From Mesostigma viride (Eukaryota > Streptophyta > Mesostigmatophyceae > Mesostigmatales > Mesostigmataceae), in assembly GCA_009746045.1 (NCBI GenBank), contig RPFO01000542.1, forward strand, positions 486,978 to 550,977: a DNA stretch of 64,000 nucleotides, read 5' to 3'. The notes below the pieces were generated by a model. That model was not told the origin of the DNA. It saw only the letters and a list, made by a program, of their open reading frames with translations, and searched no databases. Shown here in pieces: positions 8,347 to 16,843 of the stretch. The position numbers and the translations under genes were made by a program. Numbering within the stretch: the first letter of the stretch is position 1; each line of letters begins with the position of its first letter.

Positions 8347-9165
8347 ATGGATTGCGCGGAAGGGTCGAGGACTTTCCAGGTCCAGGCGGACGAATTCCAA
8401 TGTCAGGTGTGCCTGGGGATCCTCCACAACCCGGTGGTATTGTGTTGCCAGACCCGCGTGCAGGGCGGCAAGTGCGAGGCTCTCGTGTGCGACACTCCTT
8501 GCTTCAAGCAGCTCAAAAGGCGGCAGAAGGATCGCAAGGGGCCGGAGGCGCACGTAAGCGGCCGCTGCATCCTATGCAGGAGCCCGTGGCATCGCTACAA
8601 GAAGCAGCACCTCGTGAAAGTCGGGCGGATCACGGAGCTCATCCGGCGCAAGTGTCCCAACTTCGGGAGGGGGTGTCGGTTCGAGGGGAGCGTCGACGAA
8701 GTGATGAAGCATAAGAAGAACGGGGGCTGTCCTCTTGAGCTCCTGGAGTGTCCCAACCACTGCCACGGATGCACGGAGAAGTTCGTGCGGCAGGAGCTGA
8801 CGTCACACAAAGAGAACTGCTCTCATTTCCCTTGCCGTTACTTCTTCGATGGGATGGGGTGCGACCACGTCGACACGGCGGTGGCGATGTCTCAGCATGA
8901 GATGAGATGCCCGTACGGTCAGTACCCGATTCGCCAGTTCGTACTGAACATCCGCAACACGTTCGGAGACGGTTGGCCGACGGGCAACGAAAACAACAAA
9001 ACGCGGTGGGACCTGTGCGAGAACGGGGAAGACTATCAGAACGTGTCTCTCCGCAACAACGAGGAAGAGAGCGAGAGCGTGGAGGACACGGATTCGGAGG
9101 CGTCCAGCGAGCAGGAGCACGGGTCGTTCATCACGATCGAGAACGCCATCATAGGGTCGTCGTGA
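8347..9165 (+). CDS. RING plus TRAF-type zinc-finger protein, putative E3 ubiquitin ligase (272 aa)
   Basis: A RING-like cysteine pattern starts at C19-x2-C22, continues through CCQ, CEALVC, CDTPC and ends with CILC near residue 78. It is followed by TRAF-type zinc fingers (CPNFGRGCRFEGSVDEVMKHKK, CPNHCHGCTEKF, HKENCSHFPCRY, HEMRCPYG; residues about 95-190). This RING then zf-TRAF order is that of TRAF/SIAH-like E3 ligases. The C-terminus is acidic. It is expected to redirect host ubiquitination. Its stop TGA overlaps the next gene's ATG (TGATG), so the two are likely translated together or co-evolved as a unit. Confidence 0.75.
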   Translation: MDCAEGSRTFQVQADEFQCQVCLGILHNPVVLCCQTRVQGGKCEALVCDTPCFKQLKRRQKDRKGPEAHVSGRCILCRSPWHRYKKQHLVKVGRITELIRRKCPNFGRGCRFEGSVDEVMKHKKNGGCPLELLECPNHCHGCTEKFVRQELTSHKENCSHFPCRYFFDGMGCDHVDTAVAMSQHEMRCPYGQYPIRQFVLNIRNTFGDGWPTGNENNKTRWDLCENGEDYQNVSLRNNEEESESVEDTDSEASSEQEHGSFITIENAIIGSS

Positions 9166-10238
9166 TGGCCGATTTGACGTCCGTCCGGGCGTGGGACTCC
9201 ATCGCCGAGTACCTGGACCCCGCGAGTCTCCACGAGATGTTTCGAGCGACCTGTTTCTCCCACGAGTGGTCGCACGTCGCCGGGATCATGAAAGTCCAGA
9301 GGGCTTCTTTGTACAACGACGGCCGGGAGGAGTTCCAACTGCCCCACCGTCTGGTCGACATCACGGAGAACTCCGCCGAGTTCCGCGCGTGTGTCGAGCG
9401 GTTCGACGAAATGATCCGGTCCTATCGCCTCGACCCGGCCCCGCGCGCCCAGAAACTGGACCGACTCGTCCACGCGTGTCTCCCGAGACCGGGGGACGCG
9501 GAACGGTGGACCACGGATCACCACAAGGCGCTCCAGATCCTGCAGAACATCGAGACGGTACCAGAGCCCGGCGTGGGCGCTTTCGACTCGCTGACCAAGT
9601 CGTTCGACCTCATCGTGAATAACACCCAGGTCCACGTCCCCCTCTGGCTCTTCATGAACGCGTTCGGACAGGCGGAAGGCCTCGAGTACTACACGCGCGT
9701 CTTGACGGTCTGTTATTTCGCGGAGGAGCCGGTGACCATTTACAAGCGATGGACGTGGGTCCGTCTCGTGACCTTGTGCGTCTCCATCAACAAGGACAAC
9801 GGCGCGGGGCGTCGTCTGCGCGAGTCGTTCCAAGAGGGGCAGAGGTACTTCGACAACCCGAGGTCGAGCGGCATGCGGCGAGACACCGCCATGCGCGCGC
9901 TCTGGCGCAAGGGCATCAATTTTCGCGCCGTGCGACTCCCCGACGAGGATTACATGACGGTCGTGAGAGACGTCGACACGGAAGACCTGGACAGGTGGAT
10001 GAGGATCCAGAAGGCCCGATTCGACGCCGAGTTCGAGAGATACAAGCGACAGCTTTTGCTAGTGTCCTCCATGTTAAAGAGATCCGTGAGCGCCAAGATG
10101 GCGTGCGCGGCTTTCGAATTCGATAAAAAGCAGTGGTCGATGGATTACACGGGCGTGGTCGCAGTTACGTTAAATAGTGCCGGAACCTTTTTGCCGCCTG
10201 AGGCAAATCGGGCCGGAACACTATTTTGCCCGGAATAA
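9165..10238 (+). CDS. F-box-like protein whose C-terminus is supplied by an inserted element (357 aa)
   Basis: The N-terminus (SVRAWDSIAEYLDPASLHEMFRATCFSHEW, residues about 5-35) fits a degenerate F-box, the Skp1-binding module of SCF ubiquitin ligases. The remainder is helical with no recognised substrate-binding repeat. It overlaps the upstream RING/TRAF gene by one base, which supports a joint role in ubiquitin hijacking. The last 24 codons, from residue about 333, lie inside the palindromic element starting at 10163, so the present C-terminus is foreign sequence. Confidence 0.65.
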   Translation: MADLTSVRAWDSIAEYLDPASLHEMFRATCFSHEWSHVAGIMKVQRASLYNDGREEFQLPHRLVDITENSAEFRACVERFDEMIRSYRLDPAPRAQKLDRLVHACLPRPGDAERWTTDHHKALQILQNIETVPEPGVGAFDSLTKSFDLIVNNTQVHVPLWLFMNAFGQAEGLEYYTRVLTVCYFAEEPVTIYKRWTWVRLVTLCVSINKDNGAGRRLRESFQEGQRYFDNPRSSGMRRDTAMRALWRKGINFRAVRLPDEDYMTVVRDVDTEDLDRWMRIQKARFDAEFERYKRQLLLVSSMLKRSVSAKMACAAFEFDKKQWSMDYTGVVAVTLNSAGTFLPPEANRAGTLFCPE

Positions 10239-10984
10239 CCACTTCCGAGTACCCAAGTTAATTCGGCCGAATTAACTTGGGTGCTCGGAAGTGGTTATTC
10301 CGGGCAAAATAGTGTTCCGGCCCGATTTGCCTCAGGCGGCAAAAAGGTTCCGGCACTATTTAACGTAACTAAAACCTGGCCTCGTGGAGGGGGACGAAGA
10401 GCCCGAGACATCCGCCTAGGCCGCTGAGCACGCACCACTAAATGCGCCGGAGCTGCCTCAGTGAGGATTCGAACCCCTGACCTCCAAGGTGCACAGGTTT
10501 TAGTTACGTTAAATAGTGCCGGAACCTTTTTGCCGCCTGAGGCAAATCGGGCCGGAACACTATTTTGCCCGGAATAACCACTTCCGAGCACCCAAGTTAA
10601 TTCGGCCGAATTAACTTGGGTGCTCGGCACTATTTAACGTAACTAAAACCTGTGCACCTTGGAGGTCAGGGGTTCGAATCCTCACTGAGGCAGCTCCGGC
10701 GCATTTAGTGGTGCGTGCTCAGCGGCCTAGGCGGATGTCTCGGGCTCTTCGTCCCCCCTCCACGAGGCCAGGTTTTAGTTACGTTAAATAGTGCCGGAAC
10801 CTTTTTGCCGCCTGAGGCAAATCGGGCCGGAACACTATTTTGCCCGGAATAACCACTTCCGAGCACCCAAGTTAATTCGGCCGAATTAACTTGGGTGCTC
10901 GGAAGTGGTTATTCCGGGCAAAATAGTGTTCCGGCCCGATTTGCCTCAGGCGGCAAAAAGGTTCCGGCACTATTTAACGTAACT
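10163..10984. mobile_element. Nested palindromic foldback/MITE-like element with 5-bp target duplication
   Basis: The 822-bp element begins AGTTACGTTAAATAGTGCC and ends with its reverse complement, flanked by GTCGC on both sides (10158-10162 and 10985-10989). Its order is palindrome P1 (10163-10370, two arms of about 104 bp), spacer X' (10371-10501), shortened palindrome P2 (10502-10644), spacer X (10645-10776, the inverse of X'), palindrome P3 (10777-10984). The whole therefore reads nearly the same on both strands. There is no transposase frame, so it is a non-autonomous DNA element. The extremely high arm identity means a young insertion. Confidence 0.9.
10645..10776 (+). other. tRNA-like Pol III box segment inside the palindromic element
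   Basis: It contains GGTTCGAATCC (10671-10681), a perfect eukaryotic B box/T-loop. About 50 bases downstream is TGCTCAGCGGCC, which resembles an A box (about 9 of 11 positions). The order is B then A, the reverse of a normal tRNA gene. An inverted copy lies at 10371-10501. I could not fold a convincing D arm or a 7-base anticodon loop, so this is more likely a captured tRNA or SINE fragment, or a permuted tRNA relic, than a working tRNA. Confidence 0.4.
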
Positions 10985-11040
10985 GTCGCGAGATTGGAAC
11001 GATCCATCTTCCCCGCGGCTGATAACTGACAGACATTTTA

Positions 11041-12285
11041 TCATCTCGCCGTGAACGGACGAGCCACCGCTTTGCCTTTGTTGTTTCTCCCTCCCGCACT
11101 CTGGCCCCTTGTCCGAGTGGATCGATTATTCCCCTGAACCGCACCCCGGCCACTGGGCCCATTGGCCTGCTCATTCAATGATTGAAGCTTGGTAGTGGCC
11201 TGGTCTGGGCTGATTTCGGGGTACTTCTCCGTAATGGCCTCCACTATCTCTTTTTTTATATCTTCCTTTTGATTTGCTAAATACAAGAATGCGTTACCGT
11301 CGATCTTCACGACGGTAACTGGTTTTCCACTCGCCAAACCTCTCGCTGATCTGATGCGGACGATATCCGATATCAACCTGATCTCTTGTCTAAACCGAGG
11401 ACCGTCCCAGTTATTCCAATTATTTCTTCCGTACTCGAGGATAAAGTCCTTCAACGCCTCGTCCGATACGTGGCGCCTAGTAGTGCCGGAACTTGTAGAC
11501 GCCTCCCCGTTCGACGGCCCCGCGACATCTTGTGGCATGACTGGTTCGGCCATCGGGGATGTTGGAGGCGCCGCTGTCGAAGATCCCGTTGGCGGATAGT
11601 TGGCGGATAGCTGTTGACGGCCGACCATGGAAGAATCACCAAGCAAGTCTGCGGGTGTATTGACATGGGGCGTTGGCGACGACCCGTTCGTTTCTTCATT
11701 ACCGAGATGTGAAGATTCTCCGTTATCGAAATACGTCCTCGCCGCTTCATTCAATCTCCTACTAAACAACTCGTTAATGTCGATAGCCTTCCCTGGTAAT
11801 ATGGTCCGTACACCGGGTTGATCGAAACGAATTGACTCAGATGGTGGGATAGATGGCGGACGTTCGAACACGATGACGATGCTGGGGTCGCCCTGTTCCA
11901 ATCTGTTCCTCGCGTCATCGCTTAACGTCTCCCAATCCCCTGCATTTGTGGGGACGCGCAAGCTGGATAAATTTAAGGCGGGGTCGAGCGTCGACGCTGC
12001 AGCCTCACCCCGATTGATCTCCTCCCACTCGCCCGTTTGGGGATCGTCAGGTTCATCGCCACCTCCACCCCCCTGGTCAACACGTGCCAAAGCCGACGCC
12101 GACGGTGGCGGGAATGTATCTACCGTCATCCCGTCGGCCGATCCATTCTCTGGGACGTCAAAACCAGCGGAGTATGTTTCATCCTCTGGCACATCATCCA
12201 CGGAAACAGCCTCGCCCGTTTGCGGTCTCCCGTTTACCGTCATCCCTCCATCTGGGGCGTCAACCCACGTACCATTAATAAACAT
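11041..12285 (-). CDS. Low-complexity protein, downstream part of a Pro/Gly/Ser-rich locus (414 aa)
   Basis: It starts MFINGTWVDAPDGGMTVNGR and is mostly polar and disordered. A more ordered helical C-terminal region (residues about 270-370) includes EALKDFILEYGRNNWNNW, RFRQEIRLISDIVRIRSARG and KEDIKKEIVEAITEKYPEIS, and the end is basic (NNRSTRTRGQSAGGRNNKGK). It overlaps the upstream gene by 46 bases in another frame. Either these are two overlapping genes, or one long gene with about one break. Function unknown; a virion or DNA-binding role would be a guess. Confidence 0.55.
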   Translation of the reverse strand: MFINGTWVDAPDGGMTVNGRPQTGEAVSVDDVPEDETYSAGFDVPENGSADGMTVDTFPPPSASALARVDQGGGGGDEPDDPQTGEWEEINRGEAAASTLDPALNLSSLRVPTNAGDWETLSDDARNRLEQGDPSIVIVFERPPSIPPSESIRFDQPGVRTILPGKAIDINELFSRRLNEAARTYFDNGESSHLGNEETNGSSPTPHVNTPADLLGDSSMVGRQQLSANYPPTGSSTAAPPTSPMAEPVMPQDVAGPSNGEASTSSGTTRRHVSDEALKDFILEYGRNNWNNWDGPRFRQEIRLISDIVRIRSARGLASGKPVTVVKIDGNAFLYLANQKEDIKKEIVEAITEKYPEISPDQATTKLQSLNEQANGPSGRGAVQGNNRSTRTRGQSAGGRNNKGKAVARPFTAR

Positions 12286-13529
12286 CTGCGGTTTTCCTGC
12301 CGGTATGTCTCCCCGTTGCCCACGGTGTATAACGGTAGTGCGCTATTGGCACCTGGCGTTTCATTATTCTGATCTGACTCTGTCCCGGGATGTACGACCG
12401 TTGACGAAATTTGACCAGGCATAGGAAGATTATGCGTATTCGCATCACTCAGAAGACTTTCGATGCGTCCCGGAGGCGACTGCGGCGACGGCCGGCCTGG
12501 CCGATCTGAATCTACGGTCTGAATCGTCCCGCCGTGCGTGACCGGACCTGTGCCCGTTGGGACTGGTGCGCCGAGTTGGCCGCCTTGTGATCCGGGTCGA
12601 CCGAGGCCACCGGGAAGAGGATACGGATTCGAATCACTCAGAAGACGTCCGACTGTGGGATCTCCGTCTTCATTACCCGTATCGTTTTGACCACCGGCAC
12701 TCGCTCCTACCCCCTGGTCCGACCCGCCCATAGCCCCCGCACCTGTGCTTGTGTCTTGTCGAGGGAGACCATCGGCTTGTGGCGACGAAGCGGAACCATT
12801 CGCTTCGTCGGAACCATTCGCAATCCGAGGCCTTTTAGCACTTCCCGTCTGATCCGTTACCCGTTTTCTGCGATTCCTCATTTCTACAGCTTCCAATTCG
12901 TCTTGAGGGCGTGGTGGTTCCTGACCGGCGCCATCCGCTCCGGCTCCGTCTGCTTCGTTTCGTCCGAGCCCTCCGGGTTCGTGTTGCCCGTGTGGCTGTG
13001 CGCCCTGTGCACTCTGTGCACCGTTTTGTCCGGCATTGGGGCGCGCGCCGGGCCCCGAGGCGCCATCTTGCCCATTTTGCTGTGCGTCCTGTGCACCCTG
13101 TGCACCGTTTTGTCCGGCATCGGGGTCCGCGCCGCCCAACCACGTAAGGAGGAGAGGGCCCTGTTCCTGGCCCTGCCCCTGGCCCTGGCCCTGGCCCTGC
13201 CCCTGCCCCTGGCCCTGTCCAAAAGCGCCAGGAGCTGGAACTCTTGCGTCGTGAATGGTACCTCCGTGAAGACCTCCGACGTGAGCCATAAAGTCATAAA
13301 AGGCTCGATGAAAATCGCTATAATACGCCCCACTGATGTAGTCTTCGTCGGGGTCATCGTCTCCGCCGTCTCCGGCGCCTACCCCGCCTCCACCCCCCGC
13401 AGCCGCGCCTGGGGGGAGCGGATCGATCTTGTTTAGCGGCATTTCTGTTTTCCAGTACGGGTTGGCGCGACTGAGCGCCATGATGTGCTCGTATCGAACT
13501 TCTTTCGGAAAAACCGTCAGGAATGACAT
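12240..13529 (-). CDS. Gly/Gln/Asn-rich low-complexity protein (429 aa)
   Basis: The N-terminal 50 residues are ordered (MSFLTVFPKEVRYEHIMALS). After that come an acidic Gly-rich stretch and a run of GQ dipeptides encoded by the CTGGCC/CCTGCC repeat near 13158-13218. Two diverged copies of an Ala/Gln/Asn/Gly-rich block follow (GQNGAQGAQDAQQNGQDG and GQNGAQSAQGAQPHGQHE), then Ser/Pro/Gly-rich sequence with two copies of a LLSDSNPYPLP / LLSDANTHNLP motif. No enzyme motif is seen. It may be a linker-rich virion or condensate-forming protein. Confidence 0.6.
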   Translation of the reverse strand: MSFLTVFPKEVRYEHIMALSRANPYWKTEMPLNKIDPLPPGAAAGGGGGVGAGDGGDDDPDEDYISGAYYSDFHRAFYDFMAHVGGLHGGTIHDARVPAPGAFGQGQGQGQGQGQGQGQGQEQGPLLLTWLGGADPDAGQNGAQGAQDAQQNGQDGASGPGARPNAGQNGAQSAQGAQPHGQHEPGGLGRNEADGAGADGAGQEPPRPQDELEAVEMRNRRKRVTDQTGSAKRPRIANGSDEANGSASSPQADGLPRQDTSTGAGAMGGSDQGVGASAGGQNDTGNEDGDPTVGRLLSDSNPYPLPGGLGRPGSQGGQLGAPVPTGTGPVTHGGTIQTVDSDRPGRPSPQSPPGRIESLLSDANTHNLPMPGQISSTVVHPGTESDQNNETPGANSALPLYTVGNGETYRQENRRCLLMVRGLTPQMEG

Positions 13530-13559
13530 GATACCATGATCCTACCATGAACGGCCATT

Positions 13560-13898
13560 TTATTTCGCGTAATTGCCGCCCAGCGGTTTCAAGTCCGCGG
13601 TGCTTCCGCCTCCGCCCGCCATCGGCGGTGACCCGAACCCGTGCTGAGGGTGCGCGACGGCCACGACTTGCGTGCCGTCCGTCTTCACGACGGATTTCAA
13701 AAGGAAGTATATCCCGGTCACCAACAACGATACGTCTACGCGCTCGACGGCCTTGTAGGCCGCCGAAAAGATGACGAAAGCCTTGAAAATGTCGACGTCT
13801 ATGTTGTAATCGTCCAATAATGCAAAGGATACCAATGAAGCCAGGACGTGGGTTACCGATTTCAACAAGTCTTGCCCCAGCTTGATGTTCGAATCCAT
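13560..13898 (-). CDS. Small membrane protein (112 aa)
   Basis: The start at 13898 gives MDSNIKLGQDLLKSVTHVLAS; an upstream ATG at 13913 would add five residues. Hydrophobic segments span about residues 14-30, 38-55 and 60-75, followed by a Gly-rich polar tail (MAGGGGSTADLKPLGG). It is transcribed away from the D5 helicase gene and shares its 216-base intergenic promoter region. Confidence 0.6.
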   Translation of the reverse strand: MDSNIKLGQDLLKSVTHVLASLVSFALLDDYNIDVDIFKAFVIFSAAYKAVERVDVSLLVTGIYFLLKSVVKTDGTQVVAVAHPQHGFGSPPMAGGGGSTADLKPLGGNYAK

Positions 13899-13977
13899 GT
13901 GTGGCGTATACAATTGGTTGATAGAAATTTACTTTTTACTATATTTGAAATACAAGTCACTCCCTCGTTAAGTTGAC

Positions 13978-14050
13978 TTTCCCGCCTTTTTCTCACGACA
14001 GTGGCCACGTAGGCGTTGGATGCAGTGCGCCGCCATCAAGCTTTCCCGCC
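13978..14050 (+). promoter_or_regulatory. Two E2F-consensus sites upstream of the D5 helicase gene
   Basis: TTTCCCGCC occurs at 13978-13986 and again at 14042-14050, both in the same direction and both extended as CTTTCCCGCCTTTTT. Each matches the E2F/DP consensus TTTSSCGC exactly. A TATA-like TATATTTTTT lies near 14094, 20 bases before the ATG at 14115. Host-cell-cycle control of an early replication gene is inferred. Confidence 0.6.
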
Positions 14051-14114
14051 TTTTTGCACAGCGCGTGTCCGCGTGAAGAGAGCTATATTTTTTGCCTTTC
14101 TACCATAGACAGAC

Positions 14115-16355
14115 ATGCGCCCCTCGAAACGCGTGAGAAAGATGGCGGAGTTCGTGGATATGGAGGCGGCCCACTCGGGAGACGAGACGAGCGAGGGGGG
14201 CGACGACGACGGGGGGTCGAGCATGAGGGACTTTATCGACGACGGTCCATTAGACGACGACGAGGCGCAGTTTCCGCGCATGATGGAGGATAGCCAGAGT
14301 CAGAGCGCGCACGGAGCTGGACCGTCGAGAGCTCACGGCGAACCTTCCGGACCTTCTTCGTCTCACTCCTTCCCTGTGCGCGCGGCGTCGCCGGGAGCGA
14401 TCCCCGACGGGCTGGGCGCGGAGTTCCGGAGGCGACTCGGGGACAGCAACGACCGCGTGAACTTCTTGTTCGAACTTCCCGGCAAGAGCGACAACGAGAT
14501 CGTGGCCCTGCTGGATATGGTGAGCACGCACGTGGTGGAATGCTCGTATACCGACTTGCTCGCGGACCTGTTCGGCCTGGCCGTGCGCGGGCCCGGGGAC
14601 ATCGAGGCTTCGTTGCTCACGAACTCGTGGACGAGGTTGGTGACGGCGGTGCCCATCGACCTGCACGGGTCCGTGATCGATTGCAACACGTCCGCCATGA
14701 CGAGACTGCACGGGCTGTTGGGGCAGGTGGAAGAGCGGATGTTGGTGAACTACCGCGACACTCTGAACACGGCCATCTCCCGCGTGTTTTCCATCCGCGA
14801 GGTCTTGTGCACTTTGCTGGAGTCGAGGATGGACGCGAGACAGATGGCGTCCATCCCCAACTCTGTCATCCGTCTCACCAGCGGGAACCTCGACGTGAAC
14901 GACTTCCAGAGGTTGCTGATCCTCATCACGAACCTGTGGAAGCTGGAGGGTTTGCGCCGTGGGCCGGAGGGGGACGAGAACGTCTACAAGCAGCACGTGG
15001 ACGCGAACGGGAACAAGACGCACTACTGGAAAAAGGTGTCCACGATTCTGCAGTGGATTTCGGACAGCACGGACATGGAGGCGTCGGTGGCGGCGTGGCG
15101 ACTGGTAACGAGGAACGGAGGGGTGAAGAAGACGGTGGTGGATTACATCAAGGAGGCATCGGCGCGCGAGTTCCCCATCATCCCCCGAGATCGGCACCTG
15201 TTTTCGTTCCGCAACGGCGTGCTGAGTACCGACAAGGACAGGTTTTTTGAGTGGTCGTCGGACGATCTGGTGGAGGAGATGGGGTCGTGCAGGTACTTCG
15301 ACGACATCGACATGGACGAGAGGCTGTTCGAGGAGGGGAAGTACAGGGGGGACTTCATGACGGGGGACTGGTTCGACATCCCGACGGAGGCGGTCGACAA
15401 GATCCTAAACGACCAGGGGTACACGGAGGCGATCAAGCGCCCCTTCTGGGCCCTGGCTCTGGGTCGGATGTTGTATGCGTTGAAGGAGATGGACCGTTTC
15501 GAGGTGATGGTGTTTCTGAAGGGCATCGGCGGGTCCGGTAAGTCGACTCTCGTGCGCATCATCGAGCTCATCTTCAAGGAGGAGGCCGGCGTGATCGCCA
15601 ACAACATCGAGGCTCTCTTCGGACTGTCGCAGCACAAGGACAAGTACGCGATATACAGCTACGAGCTCAACGACAAGTTCAACCTTTCTCAAGCCGATTG
15701 GCTGTCGCTGGTGAGCGGGGAGAAGATGAGCATGGCGCAGAAACACAAGGACGCGGTCACTCGCCCGTGGACGGCCCCCTTCCTGGCGGCCGGCAACAAG
15801 ATGTTCTGCACGGGGGACAACGCCAACCAGATCCTGCGGCGTCTTCTGATCTTCCCGTTCGACAACAAGCCGGTGGGTGGACAGGACACTCTGTTGGAGC
15901 GCCGCATCGAGAAGGATATCGCGAAGATCATCGTCAAGGCGAACCGGGCGTACAGGAGCTTCGTCGAGTACGTGGGCTCGAGGTGCGTCCACGACTGCCT
16001 CCCCGAGTGGTTCTCCCAGCAACGACGCAAGGCGCAGGAGGCGTCGAACCCGCTCATCACCTTCCTGCTGCACGTCTCGTGGGTGGAGACGGGGCCGGAC
16101 AAGTACTGCCCGTGGGAGGAGTTCCAGCGTCGATTCAACGAGTGGAATCGCCAGCGCGACCCGCGATCGCGCGTGGTGTTCGAGGAGGACTTCTACAAGC
16201 ACATCTTCACGGACTTCGGCATCCGCGTGGTCTTCGAGAGGGTGCGCAAGCGCTATCCGGTGGACTGCGGCCCTATCGTTCGCTCGTTTTACGTGTACGG
16301 GGTTGATTTCGACAACAACCGGGTGGAGTTTGCAGGCATGACTCACAATGACTGA
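14115..16355 (+). CDS. D5-like superfamily 3 replicative helicase (746 aa)
   Basis: This is a hexameric 3'-5' DNA helicase/NTPase of the poxvirus D5 / phycodnavirus type, acting at the replication fork. Walker A GIGGSGKST lies near residue 471, Walker B YAIYSYELNDKF near 511, and the SF3 motif C/sensor APFLAAGNKM near 554, followed by the arginine-finger region NQILRRLLIFPF. The N-terminal 100 residues are acidic and Ser-rich. Residues about 100-440 probably include a D5_N-like domain, but there is no primase (AEP) catalytic motif. The primase is encoded separately at 23898. Two E2F-type sites precede the gene. Confidence 0.92.
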   Translation: MRPSKRVRKMAEFVDMEAAHSGDETSEGGDDDGGSSMRDFIDDGPLDDDEAQFPRMMEDSQSQSAHGAGPSRAHGEPSGPSSSHSFPVRAASPGAIPDGLGAEFRRRLGDSNDRVNFLFELPGKSDNEIVALLDMVSTHVVECSYTDLLADLFGLAVRGPGDIEASLLTNSWTRLVTAVPIDLHGSVIDCNTSAMTRLHGLLGQVEERMLVNYRDTLNTAISRVFSIREVLCTLLESRMDARQMASIPNSVIRLTSGNLDVNDFQRLLILITNLWKLEGLRRGPEGDENVYKQHVDANGNKTHYWKKVSTILQWISDSTDMEASVAAWRLVTRNGGVKKTVVDYIKEASAREFPIIPRDRHLFSFRNGVLSTDKDRFFEWSSDDLVEEMGSCRYFDDIDMDERLFEEGKYRGDFMTGDWFDIPTEAVDKILNDQGYTEAIKRPFWALALGRMLYALKEMDRFEVMVFLKGIGGSGKSTLVRIIELIFKEEAGVIANNIEALFGLSQHKDKYAIYSYELNDKFNLSQADWLSLVSGEKMSMAQKHKDAVTRPWTAPFLAAGNKMFCTGDNANQILRRLLIFPFDNKPVGGQDTLLERRIEKDIAKIIVKANRAYRSFVEYVGSRCVHDCLPEWFSQQRRKAQEASNPLITFLLHVSWVETGPDKYCPWEEFQRRFNEWNRQRDPRSRVVFEEDFYKHIFTDFGIRVVFERVRKRYPVDCGPIVRSFYVYGVDFDNNRVEFAGMTHND

Positions 16356-16512
16356 GCGCCATGCGCGCCACCTCTTGGACGTCACTCAACGTCAACTGGC
16401 TGCGAGGGTCGATGGATTTGATGTAATCCAGGATCTGCTGGTGGCAATCCCGAGTCGTGTCCTGGTCGTCGTCCAGGAACCTCGTGTGAGCGCGCGTCAT
16501 GACTCCTATCAT
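16273..16512 (-). CDS. Small unknown protein (79 aa)
   Basis: The ATG at 16512 gives MIGVMTRAHTRFLDDDQDTTRDCHQ, a plausible helical protein. The last 27 codons run antisense to the end of the D5 gene. The A+T-rich 16515-16530 segment directly upstream probably serves this gene and the divergent gene at 16550. A longer start at 16575 would cover that divergent promoter and is less likely. Confidence 0.45.
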   Translation of the reverse strand: MIGVMTRAHTRFLDDDQDTTRDCHQQILDYIKSIDPRSQLTLSDVQEVARMALSHCESCLQTPPGCCRNQPRTRKTSER

Positions 16513-16549
16513 CCGCAAATAAAAATAAGATCGGGAGTTATACGCGAAC

Positions 16550-16843
16550 ATGACGATGATCGCATACAACCGCATCGTGTCGTCCCAGACTACTCCCGAA
16601 GTGTCCCTCTACAGGAGCGGTCCGGTTCACCAGGTCGTTCCTACGACGTCCCCTCCCCTGGGCCCCTGGGGGTCCGTGAACTACGACCAGCCGCAGGAGT
16701 CGGCGCGCGGCCGGTGCGCGTACGCGAACGACCTGTTCTGTTCCGTGGGCCTCAGCACCTACACTCCATCTGGCATGACAGACGTATTCTCGCAAATCCT
16801 TCTAGGTCTTTTGGTCGTTGCTCTAGTTAGTTACCGCCCTTGA
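16550..16843 (+). CDS. Small protein with C-terminal membrane anchor (97 aa)
   Basis: It starts MTMIAYNRIVSSQTTPEV and ends with a hydrophobic segment (FSQILLGLLVVALVSYRP) typical of a tail-anchored protein. The middle is Pro/Ser-rich. It is preceded by AT-rich sequence (AAATAAAAATAAG and GTTATACG). The 3' end overlaps the convergent gene at 16823 by 21 bases. Confidence 0.55.
   Translation: MTMIAYNRIVSSQTTPEVSLYRSGPVHQVVPTTSPPLGPWGSVNYDQPQESARGRCAYANDLFCSVGLSTYTPSGMTDVFSQILLGLLVVALVSYRP

Noticed and set aside
10645-10776. A functional tRNA gene
   Set aside because: The B box is perfect, but the A box is downstream, the D arm does not pair and no 7-base anticodon loop is found.
14250-15197. 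His/Val/Arg-rich minus-strand frame opposite the D5 helicase
   Set aside because: Shadow of the helicase gene. The sense strand has clear SF3 motifs.
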